The position numbers were made by a program, and so were the translations under genes. Below are positions 16,778 to 26,112 of a DNA stretch of 64,000 bases, in pieces. Source of the DNA: Bradyrhizobium sp. LLZ17. Lineage in GTDB: Bacteria; Pseudomonadota; Alphaproteobacteria; Rhizobiales; Xanthobacteraceae. Under the pieces are notes generated by a model. That model had not been told where the DNA came from and did not search any database. It was given only the letters and a program-made list of their open reading frames with translations. Numbering within the stretch: position 1 is the stretch's first letter; each line of letters begins with the position of its first letter. The DNA lies in the NCBI RefSeq assembly GCF_041200145.1, contig NZ_CP165734.1, forward strand, positions 1,798,001 through 1,862,000, written 5' to 3'.

Positions 16778-17146
16778 GTGCCACAACATCAGCCATCACA
16801 GCTCGCAGCGCTCGGCCAGATCTGGGTCGAGGCCTGGAATGCGCGCGACCTCGAGCGCGTGCTCTCGCTCTATGACGACGCAGCCGTGATGACCTCGGAC
16901 CGCATCCCCGCGCTGGGGTTTGGTGCCGACGGCACCGTGCGCGGCAAGGATGCGCTGCGCGCCTATTGGAGCAAGGCGCTCGGGCTGATTCCGAACCTGC
17001 ATTTTTCGCTGATCGACGTGTATGTGAGCCCGGACAGCCTCGTCGTGTTTTACGAGAACGAGCGGGGAAAGCGGATCTGCGAGTATTTGCGGGTGAATGA
17101 TGCCGGACTGATCGTGCAGGGATCGGCGAATCATTTGGTGGAGTGA
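16778..17146 (+). CDS. NTF2/SnoaL-like protein
   Basis: This 122-residue protein has a single SnoaL-like domain: [60 protein letters not shown] and a final strand pair with [20 protein letters not shown]. It is divergent from guaA. The GTG start at 16778 has GGGAGAA at good spacing. The family includes small isomerases and hydrolases and many proteins without assigned activity; nothing here points to one substrate. Confidence 0.78.
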   Translation: MPQHQPSQLAALGQIWVEAWNARDLERVLSLYDDAAVMTSDRIPALGFGADGTVRGKDALRAYWSKALGLIPNLHFSLIDVYVSPDSLVVFYENERGKRICEYLRVNDAGLIVQGSANHLVE

Positions 17147-17162
17147 GGGCCTCACGCACCGC

Positions 17163-17266
17163 TGTCATTCCCCGCGAAAGCGGGGAATCCAGTACGCCGT
17201 AGCTTCTCAATGAACCACGAACCTCTCGGATTACTGGATCGCCCGATCAAGTCGGGCGACGACAGC
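17163..17266. repeat. Intergenic inverted repeat (family B)
   Basis: GTCATTCCCCGCGAAAGCGG...AATCCAGTACGCCG at the left pairs loosely with ACTGGATCGCCCGATC...GTCGGGCGACGACAG at the right. The same modules occur at 23422-23540 and 32133-32238. Confidence 0.7.
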
Positions 17267-17369
17267 GAGAGTGAGGGACGCATGTGTCCCAAGCTCGCAA
17301 CAACGGAGACTGCGGCGAGCGCCTGCGCTAACAACATCACCGCCGGCTCTGACACACAGGACCCTCCAC

Positions 17370-17702
17370 ATGAAACTCCCCACCTCCCCCTTCACCGTCA
17401 CCGACTGGAGCAAGGTCGAGGCGACCGTGCATCCGGGCGAAACCGGCGAGGCCCGGTGGCGGACGCTGAACATCGGCGATCTCCGGGTGCGGATGGTGGA
17501 CTATTCGCCGGGCTATCTGGCCGATCACTGGTGCGACCGCGGCCACGTGCTCTACGTGCTGAAGGGCGAGCTCGACAGCGAGCTGCACGACGGACGCAAG
17601 TTCAAGCTGACGGCGGGGATGAGCTACCAGGTTTCGGATTTCGGCGATGCCGCGCATCGCTCCTCGACGGCCACCGGGGCGACGCTGTTTATCGTCGATT
17701 GA
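17370..17702 (+). CDS. DHCW-motif cupin-fold protein
   Basis: This 110-residue single cupin domain has RMVDYSPGYLADHWCDRGHV, giving the DHWC-type metal-region motif (family name DHCW) and a His, then VLYVLKGELDSELHDGRKF and a final FGDAAHRSSTATGATLFIVD with a second His. It probably forms a small beta-barrel metal-binding protein; function is unknown, as for the family. It starts after the family B repeat and is not clearly in an operon. Confidence 0.82.
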   Translation: MKLPTSPFTVTDWSKVEATVHPGETGEARWRTLNIGDLRVRMVDYSPGYLADHWCDRGHVLYVLKGELDSELHDGRKFKLTAGMSYQVSDFGDAAHRSSTATGATLFIVD

Positions 17703-17897
17703 CCGACTTCCAAGCGCCGCATTTTGCAGCGCAAAATAGCAAAGCCATGGGGGCTCGCCGCGAGCGCGTGGCGCCTTGAACTTGCCCCATTAATTCGCTA
17801 CATTGTGATCATCGATCCTTGGCCGAACGACTGGGCCGCTCCGTCTCATTTCCAATGGACGAGCACGTTTCAGGTATTTCTCCAAAATCGACCAACC

Positions 17898-17932
17898 GGG
17901 ACGATGGGCGCAAATTTATGCGCATTTGTCCC
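17898..17932 (+). promoter_or_regulatory. Leader hairpin upstream of cspA
   Basis: In the leader before the cold-shock gene, GGGAC (17898) pairs with GTCCC (17928) and GCGCA (17908) pairs with TGCGC (17919), with a six-base AATTTA loop. Leader structure is common for csp mRNAs; a thermosensor role is inference. Confidence 0.45.
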
Positions 17933-17964
17933 CCTGAGTGCATCGTCTATGAAAGGAAATGACT

Positions 17965-18174
17965 ATGGCAATGGGCACCGTGAAGTGGTTCAACAACCAA
18001 AAGGGTTTTGGTTTCATTCAGCCGGACAACGGCGACAAGGACGTCTTCGTTCACATCAGCGCCGTTGAGCGCGCTGGTCTGAGCACCCTCAACGAGGGTC
18101 AGAAGGTTTCGTTCGACATCGTCGCGGACCGCCGCAGCGGCAAGTCCTCGGCTGACAACCTCCGCGCCGGCTAG
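17965..18174 (+). CDS. cspA: Cold-shock domain protein
   Basis: This 69-residue single cold-shock domain is an RNA/ssDNA chaperone. [20 protein letters not shown] and [16 protein letters not shown] carry the RNP1 (KGFGFI) and RNP2 (VFVHIS) motifs of the OB-fold. AGGA lies seven bases before the ATG at 17965; the ATG at 17959 is too close to it. A strong rho-independent terminator follows. The leader before the start contains a hairpin that may adjust translation in the cold. It stands alone between a cupin gene and convergent rsmB. The csp paralogue cannot be specified. Confidence 0.95.
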   Translation: MAMGTVKWFNNQKGFGFIQPDNGDKDVFVHISAVERAGLSTLNEGQKVSFDIVADRRSGKSSADNLRAG

Positions 18175-18232
18175 TCGGCCGCGCAATTCGCGATCTGACC
18201 ACGGACGTACCGGCAGGTCGTAGGATTACAAG

Positions 18233-18265
18233 CCCCGCCACCGAGATTTCGGTGGCGGGGTTTTT
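18233..18265 (+). terminator. Rho-independent terminator of cspA
   Basis: CCCCGCCACCGA and TCGGTGGCGGGG form a 12-bp GC-rich stem with a short loop, followed at once by TTTTTGTTTT. This is the clearest intrinsic terminator in the window. Confidence 0.92.
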
Positions 18266-18286
18266 GTTTTGGAATGGTTGATTCTT

Positions 18287-18379
18287 GTAGGGTGGGCAAA
18301 GCGAAAGCGTGCCCACCACTTCTATTGCAACCGCGGAGAGATGGTGGGCACGGCGCGTCGCGCCTTTGCCCACCCTACG
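18287..18379. repeat. Intergenic inverted repeat (family A, GTAGGGTGGGC type)
   Basis: Perfect 14-bp terminal arms GTAGGGTGGGCAAA / TTTGCCCACCCTAC, with inner arms AGCGTGCCCACCA / TGGTGGGCAC. A second copy lies at 49685-49775. It sits between the convergent cspA terminator and the rsmB stop. Confidence 0.85.
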
Positions 18380-18382
18380 AAG

Positions 18383-19684
18383 CTACGAAGCCTTCTTCAG
18401 CACCGAGACGAAGAAGCCATCGGTGCCGGTGCGGCGGGGGGTCATCAGCCAGCCTTCGTCGGACTGACGCGCGGCTTGCGAAAATTCCTCGGTCTTGTCC
18501 CAGAGCACGCTCGCGGTCTGCTCCGGCGGCACTACGGAAAAATCAGGGTGACGCTCGACGAACGCCCTCACCTGCTCGCCGTTCTCCTCCGACAGCACCG
18601 AGCAGGTAATGTAGGCGATGCGGCCGCCGGCCTGCACCAGCGGCACGGCGCGCTCCAGCACCTCGACCTGGTCCTTGAGGCGGATCTCCAGCGCACCGGG
18701 ACGCATCCGCCATTTGGCGTCGGGATTGCGGCGCCAGGTGCCGGTTCCCGTGCAGGGCGCGTCGATGACGACGAGGTCGGCCGAGGCGCGGATGTCGGCC
18801 AGCGGGTCGGTGTCGCCCTTGGGCGTGCGGACATCGGCATTGTGGACGCCGGCGCGCGACAGCCGTTCATGGATCGGCACGAGCTGCCGCTTGTCGCTGT
18901 CGGTCGCGATCAGCCGGCCCTTGCCCTGCATCATCGCGGCCAAGGCCAGCGTCTTGCCGCCGGCGCCGGCGCAGAGGTCGATCACCTGCTCGCCGGGTTT
19001 GGCCGCGGTGAAAAGCGCCGCAAGCTGCGATCCTTCGTCCTGAACCTCGACGGCGCCCTTGATGAAATCCTCCTCCGCTTGGAGCCCGGGATTGCGCGCA
19101 TCGGCGGAAAGCTCGACGCGCAGGCCGGTTGCGGACCAATGCGTCGGTTTCGCATGAAGATGAGCAAGCGCCTTCAGCATCTTGTCGCGGTTGGACTTTA
19201 GCGTGTTGACGCGAAGGTCAAGCGGCGCCCGGCTCGCCATCGCGACCGCCTCCGCGACCCGGTCCTCGCCGAACGCTTTTGCCAGATACGGATCGAGCCA
19301 TTCCGGATAGTCCCCGGCGATCGCGGCGGGCGCGTTGTTCAGGGAGCGCGTGGCGAGCGCGGCCTGCTCGGCCTCCGTGAGCGGCGCGGGTGCGAACCGG
19401 CTGCCGTCGAACAGCGCGGCCATGGTGGCGCTGTCCATGTTGCGCTCGAGGCGGAGCATGCCGATCAGCCGCGCCCGCGCGGTGTCGGAATCCATCAGAT
19501 AGGCGCTGGAGGCGTAGCGGCGCAGCACGTCCCAGACCAGGCCGGCAATCGCCGCACGGTCACCGGAGCCGGCGAAGCGGTGCGCGGTGCCCCACTCCTT
19601 CAGCGCCTTGGCCGCGGGCACGCGGTCTCTCTCGATGGTGTCGATCAGTTCGATGGCTGCGGACAGCCGGGCGGCGGGAGTCAT
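18383..19684 (-). CDS. rsmB: RsmB/NOP-family RNA (cytosine-5) methyltransferase
   Basis: This 433-residue member of the RsmB/Nop2/Sun family methylates rRNA cytosines with SAM; RsmB acts on 16S C967 in E. coli. It has an N-terminal NusB-like helical part, then the methyltransferase: VIDLCAGAGGKTLALAAMMQ (SAM motif I), VVIDAPCTGTGTWRRNPDAK with the motif IV Cys, and ITCSVLSEENGEQV with the catalytic motif VI Cys. The C-terminus ends DGFFVSVLKKAS. The MAPEG-like remnant lies 9 bp upstream. Position between guaA and guaB on the same strand is typical of Bradyrhizobium-like genomes. The exact target cytosine is inferred only. Confidence 0.88.
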   Translation of the reverse strand: MTPAARLSAAIELIDTIERDRVPAAKALKEWGTAHRFAGSGDRAAIAGLVWDVLRRYASSAYLMDSDTARARLIGMLRLERNMDSATMAALFDGSRFAPAPLTEAEQAALATRSLNNAPAAIAGDYPEWLDPYLAKAFGEDRVAEAVAMASRAPLDLRVNTLKSNRDKMLKALAHLHAKPTHWSATGLRVELSADARNPGLQAEEDFIKGAVEVQDEGSQLAALFTAAKPGEQVIDLCAGAGGKTLALAAMMQGKGRLIATDSDKRQLVPIHERLSRAGVHNADVRTPKGDTDPLADIRASADLVVIDAPCTGTGTWRRNPDAKWRMRPGALEIRLKDQVEVLERAVPLVQAGGRIAYITCSVLSEENGEQVRAFVERHPDFSVVPPEQTASVLWDKTEEFSQAARQSDEGWLMTPRRTGTDGFFVSVLKKAS

Positions 19685-19693
19685 TTGAATCTT

Positions 19694-20117
19694 TCAGATC
19701 AGCAACAAAATCTTCAGTGCGAAGTAGATCCACATCGCCAGCAGCACGAGCACGCCGGTAAGCCAGACCGAGGAGCGCCGGCCGAGATCGTTCGAGGAAA
19801 CGAAGACGCCGGCATGGGCAAACCGCGTCACCACGAACACCCAGGACATCAGCACGATGAAGAGGTCGGCATGGCGCAACGGCAGCGCCAGCGCGATCAG
19901 GGCGTAGAACAGCACCGGCAGCTCGAACTGGTTGCGGTAGCAGTTCGCGATTTGTGTGGCGCCCTTCGGCCAGTTCGGCTCGCCGAGCGCAATGTCGCAG
20001 AATCCTGGTCTCGCCCGAGACCAGCGCGTTCCGGCGCCTGAACACCATGCCGATCAGGAGCGCGAAGGTGAGCCCGATCTGCACGAAGACCGGCAGCAAA
20101 ACCATTTGAACGGACAT
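19694..20117 (-). pseudogene. MAPEG-family membrane protein, frameshifted
   Basis: The start ATG at 20115-20117 opens MSVQMVLLPVFVQIGLTFAL and GMVFRRRNALVSGETR, the first membrane helix and signature of MAPEG proteins (microsomal glutathione-S-transferase/prostaglandin synthase-like). Near 19998 the frame shifts by one. The rest (DIALGEPNWPKGATQIANCY, RNQFELPVLFYALIALALPL, then RFAHAGVFVSSNDLGRRSSV and a last helix) runs in another frame to the TGA at 19694-19696. With one base removed it would be a complete, about 140-residue protein with four helices. It is either an assembly indel or a recent pseudogene. It lies 9 bp before rsmB. Confidence 0.75.
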
Positions 20118-20272
20118 CGGAACTTTCCCACTCGGCGGGGGCCGCCGGATCCATGCTCTAGCCGCCGCTCCTCCTCCTGACAATCAGCGACTTGAACCGG
20201 CGTTCCGGCTTCGGCGACCAAGGGTCGATAGTTAAAGCGATTTCGGCCTTTCGGGCCTGACGAGATACCGCC

Positions 20273-20908
20273 ATGAACACCCTCTTCGGCCAGATAGCGG
20301 GCATGATCGGCCCTTTGACCGAATCCGCTGACGGTCGGCTCGGCCTGCTGATGTCGGCGCTGTCAGGCGTTGCGGCCGCGCTCGCGGTCGCCCTGACGCT
20401 GACGGTCTATTTCCGCATGGCCTACCGGACCTGGCGCGACGTGCTCAGGCACGGCCTGGCGGCGCTGGCCGCGGCCGCGCTGTTCGCCTTTGCCGCCTAC
20501 GACATGCGCCACGCCGCGCTCGCCTATCTTGGCCTCAACCCGTCCAAGCCCGCGGTCGAGTTCGAGATCCGCATGCCGCGCGAGACCCTGACGACGGCGT
20601 CCGACAGCCAGATCGAGTTGCACACCGACCGCAACCAGACGCTCGCACTGGTCGACGGCGTCAGCGACCTCGCAGACGGCCGCGCGCTGCTGCGCGGCGC
20701 GGTCGCGCTCGACCACCGCACCGCCGACCGGGTGCTGGTGGTGAACCTGCCCGGCAAGGGCATCTTCGAATTCCGCCTCCGCCTGCCCGCCGAGCCGCAT
20801 CGCTCCGAGCAGTTCGGTCCGTGGCATCTCGCCGACCGCATTGCCACGCCGCAGGCCGGCCCCGTCGCGCCGCAGGACGCCTACACGATCCGCTATCGCG
20901 TGCTTTAA
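20273..20908 (+). CDS. Membrane-anchored protein of unknown function
   Basis: This 211-residue protein has two N-terminal hydrophobic segments (about residues 25-48 and 58-80, with a YFRMAYRTWRD loop between them) and a C-terminal soluble domain of about 120 residues. That domain is rich in beta-strand-like stretches (FEIRMPRETLTTASDSQIEL, VLVVNLPGKGIFEFRLRLPA). The second half may be periplasmic or extracytoplasmic. I recognise no family. It precedes a metallophosphoesterase gene by 68 bp on the same strand. Function is unknown. Confidence 0.65.
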   Translation: MNTLFGQIAGMIGPLTESADGRLGLLMSALSGVAAALAVALTLTVYFRMAYRTWRDVLRHGLAALAAAALFAFAAYDMRHAALAYLGLNPSKPAVEFEIRMPRETLTTASDSQIELHTDRNQTLALVDGVSDLADGRALLRGAVALDHRTADRVLVVNLPGKGIFEFRLRLPAEPHRSEQFGPWHLADRIATPQAGPVAPQDAYTIRYRVL

Positions 20909-20976
20909 ACTTTGTTTCATGGGGAAGCGTGCGCGCGCGTCATCGTTCCGACGCTTGGCCGGGCAATACTTCGTCC

Positions 20977-21816
20977 ATGTCCGAATTTCGCCTGACCCAG
21001 ATTTCCGACACCCATCTCGGCCGCCGCTTCCCCGGCCTGATCGCCAATTTCCATCGCGTCTGCGAGCACATCGACGCTGATAGACCCGATCTCGTCATCA
21101 ACACCGGCGACGTCTCGTTCGACGGGCCGACCAGCCGCGACGATGTCGTGTTCGCCAAGAGCCTGCACGACGCCCTGCCGGTCGCCTGCCGCTACCTGCC
21201 GGGCAATCACGACATCGGCGACAATCCGACCGCGATCGGGCCGGCGCCCAAGCCGCCGGTCAGCGAGGCGCACCGCCAGCAATTCCGCGACATCATCGGC
21301 GCCGACCATTGGTCGTTCGAGGCGGCCGGCTGGCGCTTCATCGGCCTCAACTCGCTGGTGATGAATTCAGGGCTCGCCTTCGAGGCCGCGCAGTTCGAGT
21401 GGCTCGCCTCGGAGATCTCGCGCAGCAATGGCGGACCGGTCGCGCTGTTCCTGCACAAGCCGCTGTTTCTCGACCAGCCCGACGATCCCGAAACTCCCGA
21501 GACCTCGATCCGCTACGTGCCGCAACCGGCACGGGCGCGGCTGATCGAAATGTTTTCAAGCCTCGATCTGCGCCTCATCGCCAGCGGTCACGTGCACCAG
21601 CGCCGCGACTTCACCTATCGCCACACGCGCCACGTCTGGGCGCCTTCGGCGGGCTTCGTCATCAACGACAAGCGCCAGGACCGGATCGCGATCAAGGAAA
21701 CCGGCCTGGTCGAGTACCGCTTCCAGCCGGACAGTCTTGAAGTTCGCCACCTCAGGGCGCCCGGCCAGCTCGATGTGGATGTCGGAGAGCTGCTGGCGCA
21801 GATGGGCGCGCAGTAG
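20977..21816 (+). CDS. Calcineurin-like metallophosphoesterase
   Basis: This 279-residue binuclear metallophosphoesterase has the full motif set: RLTQISDTHLGRRF (D-x-H), VINTGDVSFDG (GD), LPGNHDIGDNP (GNHD), LFLHKPLF and IASGHVHQRRD (GHxH). It hydrolyses a phosphate ester, possibly a cyclic nucleotide or phosphodiester as in CpdA-like members, but the substrate is not determined by the sequence. ATG at 20977 is the first start before the conserved domain. It is followed by a convergent gene for a one-helix protein 8 bp away. Confidence 0.93.
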   Translation: MSEFRLTQISDTHLGRRFPGLIANFHRVCEHIDADRPDLVINTGDVSFDGPTSRDDVVFAKSLHDALPVACRYLPGNHDIGDNPTAIGPAPKPPVSEAHRQQFRDIIGADHWSFEAAGWRFIGLNSLVMNSGLAFEAAQFEWLASEISRSNGGPVALFLHKPLFLDQPDDPETPETSIRYVPQPARARLIEMFSSLDLRLIASGHVHQRRDFTYRHTRHVWAPSAGFVINDKRQDRIAIKETGLVEYRFQPDSLEVRHLRAPGQLDVDVGELLAQMGAQ

Positions 21817-21824
21817 CGCGCGTC

Positions 21825-22112
21825 TCAGGCGACGCTCTTTAGATCCTGCTGGATCACGGCGAGCAAGGATTGCAGCGCGTCGCTGTTGACCGGCCTGGCC
21901 GGCTCTGAAGCCGGCTGACCATTGGACGGCGGCGCTTTGACCGGCCGCTTCGGAAACGGTGGACGCGGTGGCGGCATCGACGGCGGGCTGGCCTCGTCGT
22001 CGGCATGAACGAACTTGCCATGGATGACGTCATCGCGACGGCCCATGACGAACATGGTCGTCCAATAGCCCGCGGCGACAAGGATTACGCAGAAAAGACT
22101 GATCTCTAACAT
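21825..22112 (-). CDS. Small single-helix membrane protein of unknown function
   Basis: This 95-residue protein has one N-terminal membrane helix (SLFCVILVAAGYWTTMFVMG), a short basic GRRDDVIHGK stretch, a proline-rich linker (PPSMPPPRPPFPKRPVKAPP) and a C-terminal helix SDALQSLLAVIQQDLKSVA. It may be an inner-membrane anchor with a cytoplasmic tail. No family was recognised. It is convergent with the metallophosphoesterase gene, with 8 bp between the stops. Confidence 0.55.
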   Translation of the reverse strand: MLEISLFCVILVAAGYWTTMFVMGRRDDVIHGKFVHADDEASPPSMPPPRPPFPKRPVKAPPSNGQPASEPARPVNSDALQSLLAVIQQDLKSVA

Positions 22113-22263
22113 CGCAACACCTAAAATATGCGCGATGATTCAATGCCTTCCCCGGCACGTCAATGAACCGACGGCCACGCCTGCGGCTTTTGCCGCCAGG
22201 TGTGGCCGATCGGTCACTGTTTGTTAACCATACCCGGGCTCCCAGAGGGCCGGGAGCGGCGGA

Positions 22264-23286
22264 TCAAGCCTTGTCCGGCCCGACCCGGACCAACTGCTTG
22301 CCGAAATTGGCGCCCTTGAGCAGCCCGATGAAGGCCGCCGGCGCGCTGTCCAGGCCCTCGGTGACGAACTCCTTGTACTTCACCCGGCCGTCGCGGACCC
22401 AACCCGACATGTCGCGCAGGAAGTCGCCATGGCGGGCGGCGAAGTCCGAGACGATGAAGCCGCGCAAAGTCAGCCGCTTGGTGAGGATGTTGCGCATCAT
22501 CGCGCCGGCCCATTTCGGCGGCTTGGCCTCGGTGTCGTTGTAATGGGCGATCAGGCCGCAGACCGGCACGCGCGCAAACGCGTTGAGCAGCGGGAACACC
22601 GCCTCGAATACCGCGCCGCCGACATTCTCGAAATAGACGTCGATGCCCTTCGGGCAGGCATCCTTCAGCTTGGCGGCCAGATCAGGATCGCGGTGATCGA
22701 GACAGGCATCGAAGCCGAGCTCCTTCACGACGAAGTCGCACTTGTCCTTGCCGCCGGCGATGCCGACCGCGCGTGCGCCCTTGATCTTGGCGATCTGGCC
22801 CACGGCCGAGCCGACCGCACCGGAAGCGCCGGCGACGACGACGGTCTCGCCTTGTTGCGGCTTGCCGATATCGAGCAGGCCCGTATACGCGGTCATGCCG
22901 GGCATGCCGAGCACGCCGACAGCGGTCGAGATCGGCCCAAGCTTTGGATCGATCTTCGCGAGCCCCTTGCCGTCCGAGATCGCATGCGTCTGCCAGCCCG
23001 CACGCGAAAGCACGATGTCGCCCTTGGCGAAATTCGGATTGTTGGAGGCCGCGACCTCGCACACCGTACCGGCTTCCATCACCCCGCCGATCGGCACCGG
23101 TGCGGCATAGGACGGACCCTCGCTCATGCGCCCGCGCATATAGGGATCGAGCGACAGCCAGATGGTGCGCAACAGGACCTCGCCTGCGCCTGGCGTCGGC
23201 ACTGCGAATTCCTCGATGCGGAAATCGGACGGCTTGGGCTCGCCGACGGGACGCGCGGCAAGAACGATGCGTTTGGCTTGGGACAT
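22264..23286 (-). CDS. Zinc-independent NADP-dependent oxidoreductase (MDR family, CurA/leukotriene-dehydrogenase-like)
   Basis: This 340-residue medium-chain reductase belongs to the zinc-independent leukotriene-B4 dehydrogenase/CurA/YncB group, which reduces alpha,beta-unsaturated carbonyls with NADPH. Signatures are SLDPYMRGRMSEGPSY, GMPGMTAYTGLLDIGKPQQG, VVVAGASGAVGSAVGQIAKI (the AxxGxxG cofactor motif) and GIDVYFENVGGAVFEAVFPL. No catalytic zinc ligands are seen. GGAGGAAGCCC precedes ATG 23286. It probably detoxifies reactive carbonyls. It is separated from guaB by two intergenic repeats. Confidence 0.92.
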   Translation of the reverse strand: MSQAKRIVLAARPVGEPKPSDFRIEEFAVPTPGAGEVLLRTIWLSLDPYMRGRMSEGPSYAAPVPIGGVMEAGTVCEVAASNNPNFAKGDIVLSRAGWQTHAISDGKGLAKIDPKLGPISTAVGVLGMPGMTAYTGLLDIGKPQQGETVVVAGASGAVGSAVGQIAKIKGARAVGIAGGKDKCDFVVKELGFDACLDHRDPDLAAKLKDACPKGIDVYFENVGGAVFEAVFPLLNAFARVPVCGLIAHYNDTEAKPPKWAGAMMRNILTKRLTLRGFIVSDFAARHGDFLRDMSGWVRDGRVKYKEFVTEGLDSAPAAFIGLLKGANFGKQLVRVGPDKA

Positions 23287-23306
23287 GGGCTTCCTCCACT
23301 TTCTGT

Positions 23307-23391
23307 CAGTGCGAGCGAAGCGAAGCAATCCAGCCGCGTCAATACAAAAGGACTGGATTTGCGTCGTCGCGAAAGCTCTTCGCAATGACGA
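23307..23391. repeat. Intergenic inverted repeat (family C)
   Basis: GTGCGAGCGAAGCGAAGCAA...CCAG at the left and CTGGATTTGCGTCGTCGCG...GCAATGACGAG at the right are related to the cleaner copy at 47073-47160. This copy is degenerate. Confidence 0.7.
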
Positions 23392-23421
23392 GCTTGTGGC
23401 AGGCGCACGCCACACACTCGC

Positions 23422-23540
23422 TGTCATCGTCCGCCTTGTGCGCAATTACGCACTGGGGCGGACGATCCAGTACTCCGAGACAATTGTGATTGAGCCGAGA
23501 AGCCGCGGCGTACTGGATGCCGCCTTCGCGGGACATGACA
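23422..23540. repeat. Intergenic inverted repeat (family B)
   Basis: It contains the CAGTACTCCGAGACA and TTGAGCCGAGAAGCCGCGGC modules shared with 32133-32238, ends in GCCTTCGCGGGACATGACA, and lies directly after family C with no gene between them. Confidence 0.7.
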
Positions 23541-23568
23541 CCGTCTTCTTGGCACGTGCTGAGCGAAC

Positions 23569-25236
<1,668 letters not shown>

Positions 25237-25276
25237 TTAGGCCGAGTCGGTGGGGATGGCCCGGCGGCGGGCTGCC

Positions 25277-25687
25277 TCAGTCGATCAGGAGGTCGACTGG
25301 AACGCCCAAGGCGCGCGCAAACTTCTTCTGTAGCTCGGCAGGTCCCTTACGCCGGCCGTTCTCGATGTCAGAGAGGTAGTTCTGACTGATACCAGCTGCT
25401 GCGGCCAATTCGTCCTGAATCATACCGCGCCATTCGCGGATCACGCGGATCGCGTTCTCTCCTGCGGTCAGCCGGTCAACGACCACCTTTGGCAGCACCA
25501 CGTCGCGGCCTTCTTTCAGAGCGCGCATGGAGTTCCGAACAATCCGGCTTGCGGCGGCATCTTCCTGCGCTTCTGCCGCAAGCGCCACCAGCCGGTCATA
25601 CTCGTTGCGTGGCAGGACTGCCAGATCATCGCCCGCGGGTGTTCGGATGAACTGGACAATGCTCTTCGCAGCGCCGGATTTAGCCAT
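25277..25687 (-). CDS. XRE-family antitoxin (HigA-like)
   Basis: This 136-residue antitoxin has an N-terminal VQFIRTPAGDDLAVLPRNEY region, probably for toxin contact, and a C-terminal XRE helix-turn-helix: REWRGMIQDELAAAAGISQN and YLSDIENGRRKGPAELQKKF, ending LGVPVDLLID. ATG 25687 lies 10 bases after the toxin stop, giving the toxin-first order typical of HigBA pairs. It would bind its own promoter and neutralise the RelE/HigB-like toxin. The antitoxin frame is intact while the toxin is frameshifted. Confidence 0.82.
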   Translation of the reverse strand: MAKSGAAKSIVQFIRTPAGDDLAVLPRNEYDRLVALAAEAQEDAAASRIVRNSMRALKEGRDVVLPKVVVDRLTAGENAIRVIREWRGMIQDELAAAAGISQNYLSDIENGRRKGPAELQKKFARALGVPVDLLID

Positions 25688-25697
25688 GGTGTACCTC

Positions 25698-25959
25698 TCA
25701 ATCATAGATTTCACGGCGGTGCCCAACGGCGTGAACTGTAAGCGTGTTGCCTCTCACCGTGAAAAGCACCCGCCAGTCGCCAGCGCGGAGCCGCATGCCG
25801 TGCGTCCCCTTGGAGCGCCTTGACATCGCCCGCTCCGGTCCGCGCAAAGGTCTGCAGCTTGAGATCGATCTGAGCGCGCGTGGCAGCCGTAAGCTTGCGC
25901 CACTGGCGGACCGCAGCCGAAGTGAACTCGATCTCCTTCACATGCCGAACATCGCACAT
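25698..25959 (-). pseudogene. RelE/HigB-like toxin, frameshifted
   Basis: From ATG 25959 the frame reads VKEIEFTSAAVRQWRKLTAA, then TRAQIDLKLQTFARTGAGDV and KALQ, a RelE/ParE-fold toxin start. Near 25810 the frame breaks. The expected C-terminal half (GTHGMRLRAGDWRVLFTVRG, then NTLTVHAVGHRREIYD) continues in another frame to the TGA at 25698-25700, 10 bases before the antitoxin ATG. The alignment suggests one extra C in GCTCCAAGG. Corrected, it would be a complete mRNA interferase-type toxin of about 85 residues. It is either an assembly indel or an inactivated toxin. Confidence 0.75.
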
Positions 25960-25985
25960 CGCGATGCCGCAAGCAAGCATGTCTA

Positions 25986-25998
25986 TCGCAAAGTGCGA
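25986..25998. promoter_or_regulatory. Palindrome upstream of the HigBA-like pair
   Basis: TCGCA-AAG-TGCGA is a perfect dyad 27 bases upstream of the toxin start; CATCGC...GCGATG further in may be a second half-site. It is a candidate HigA operator. Confidence 0.4.
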
Positions 25999-26112
25999 TG
26001 GTCGCCCGTGCAGGATTTAGGTGCTATGCGTTGATCCTCAATGGTCCCGGCCGAGTAGCGGTGATAAGCCGCAATTCCCGCTCCTCCTTCCGATTGCCAT
26101 TACCAATCCGTC

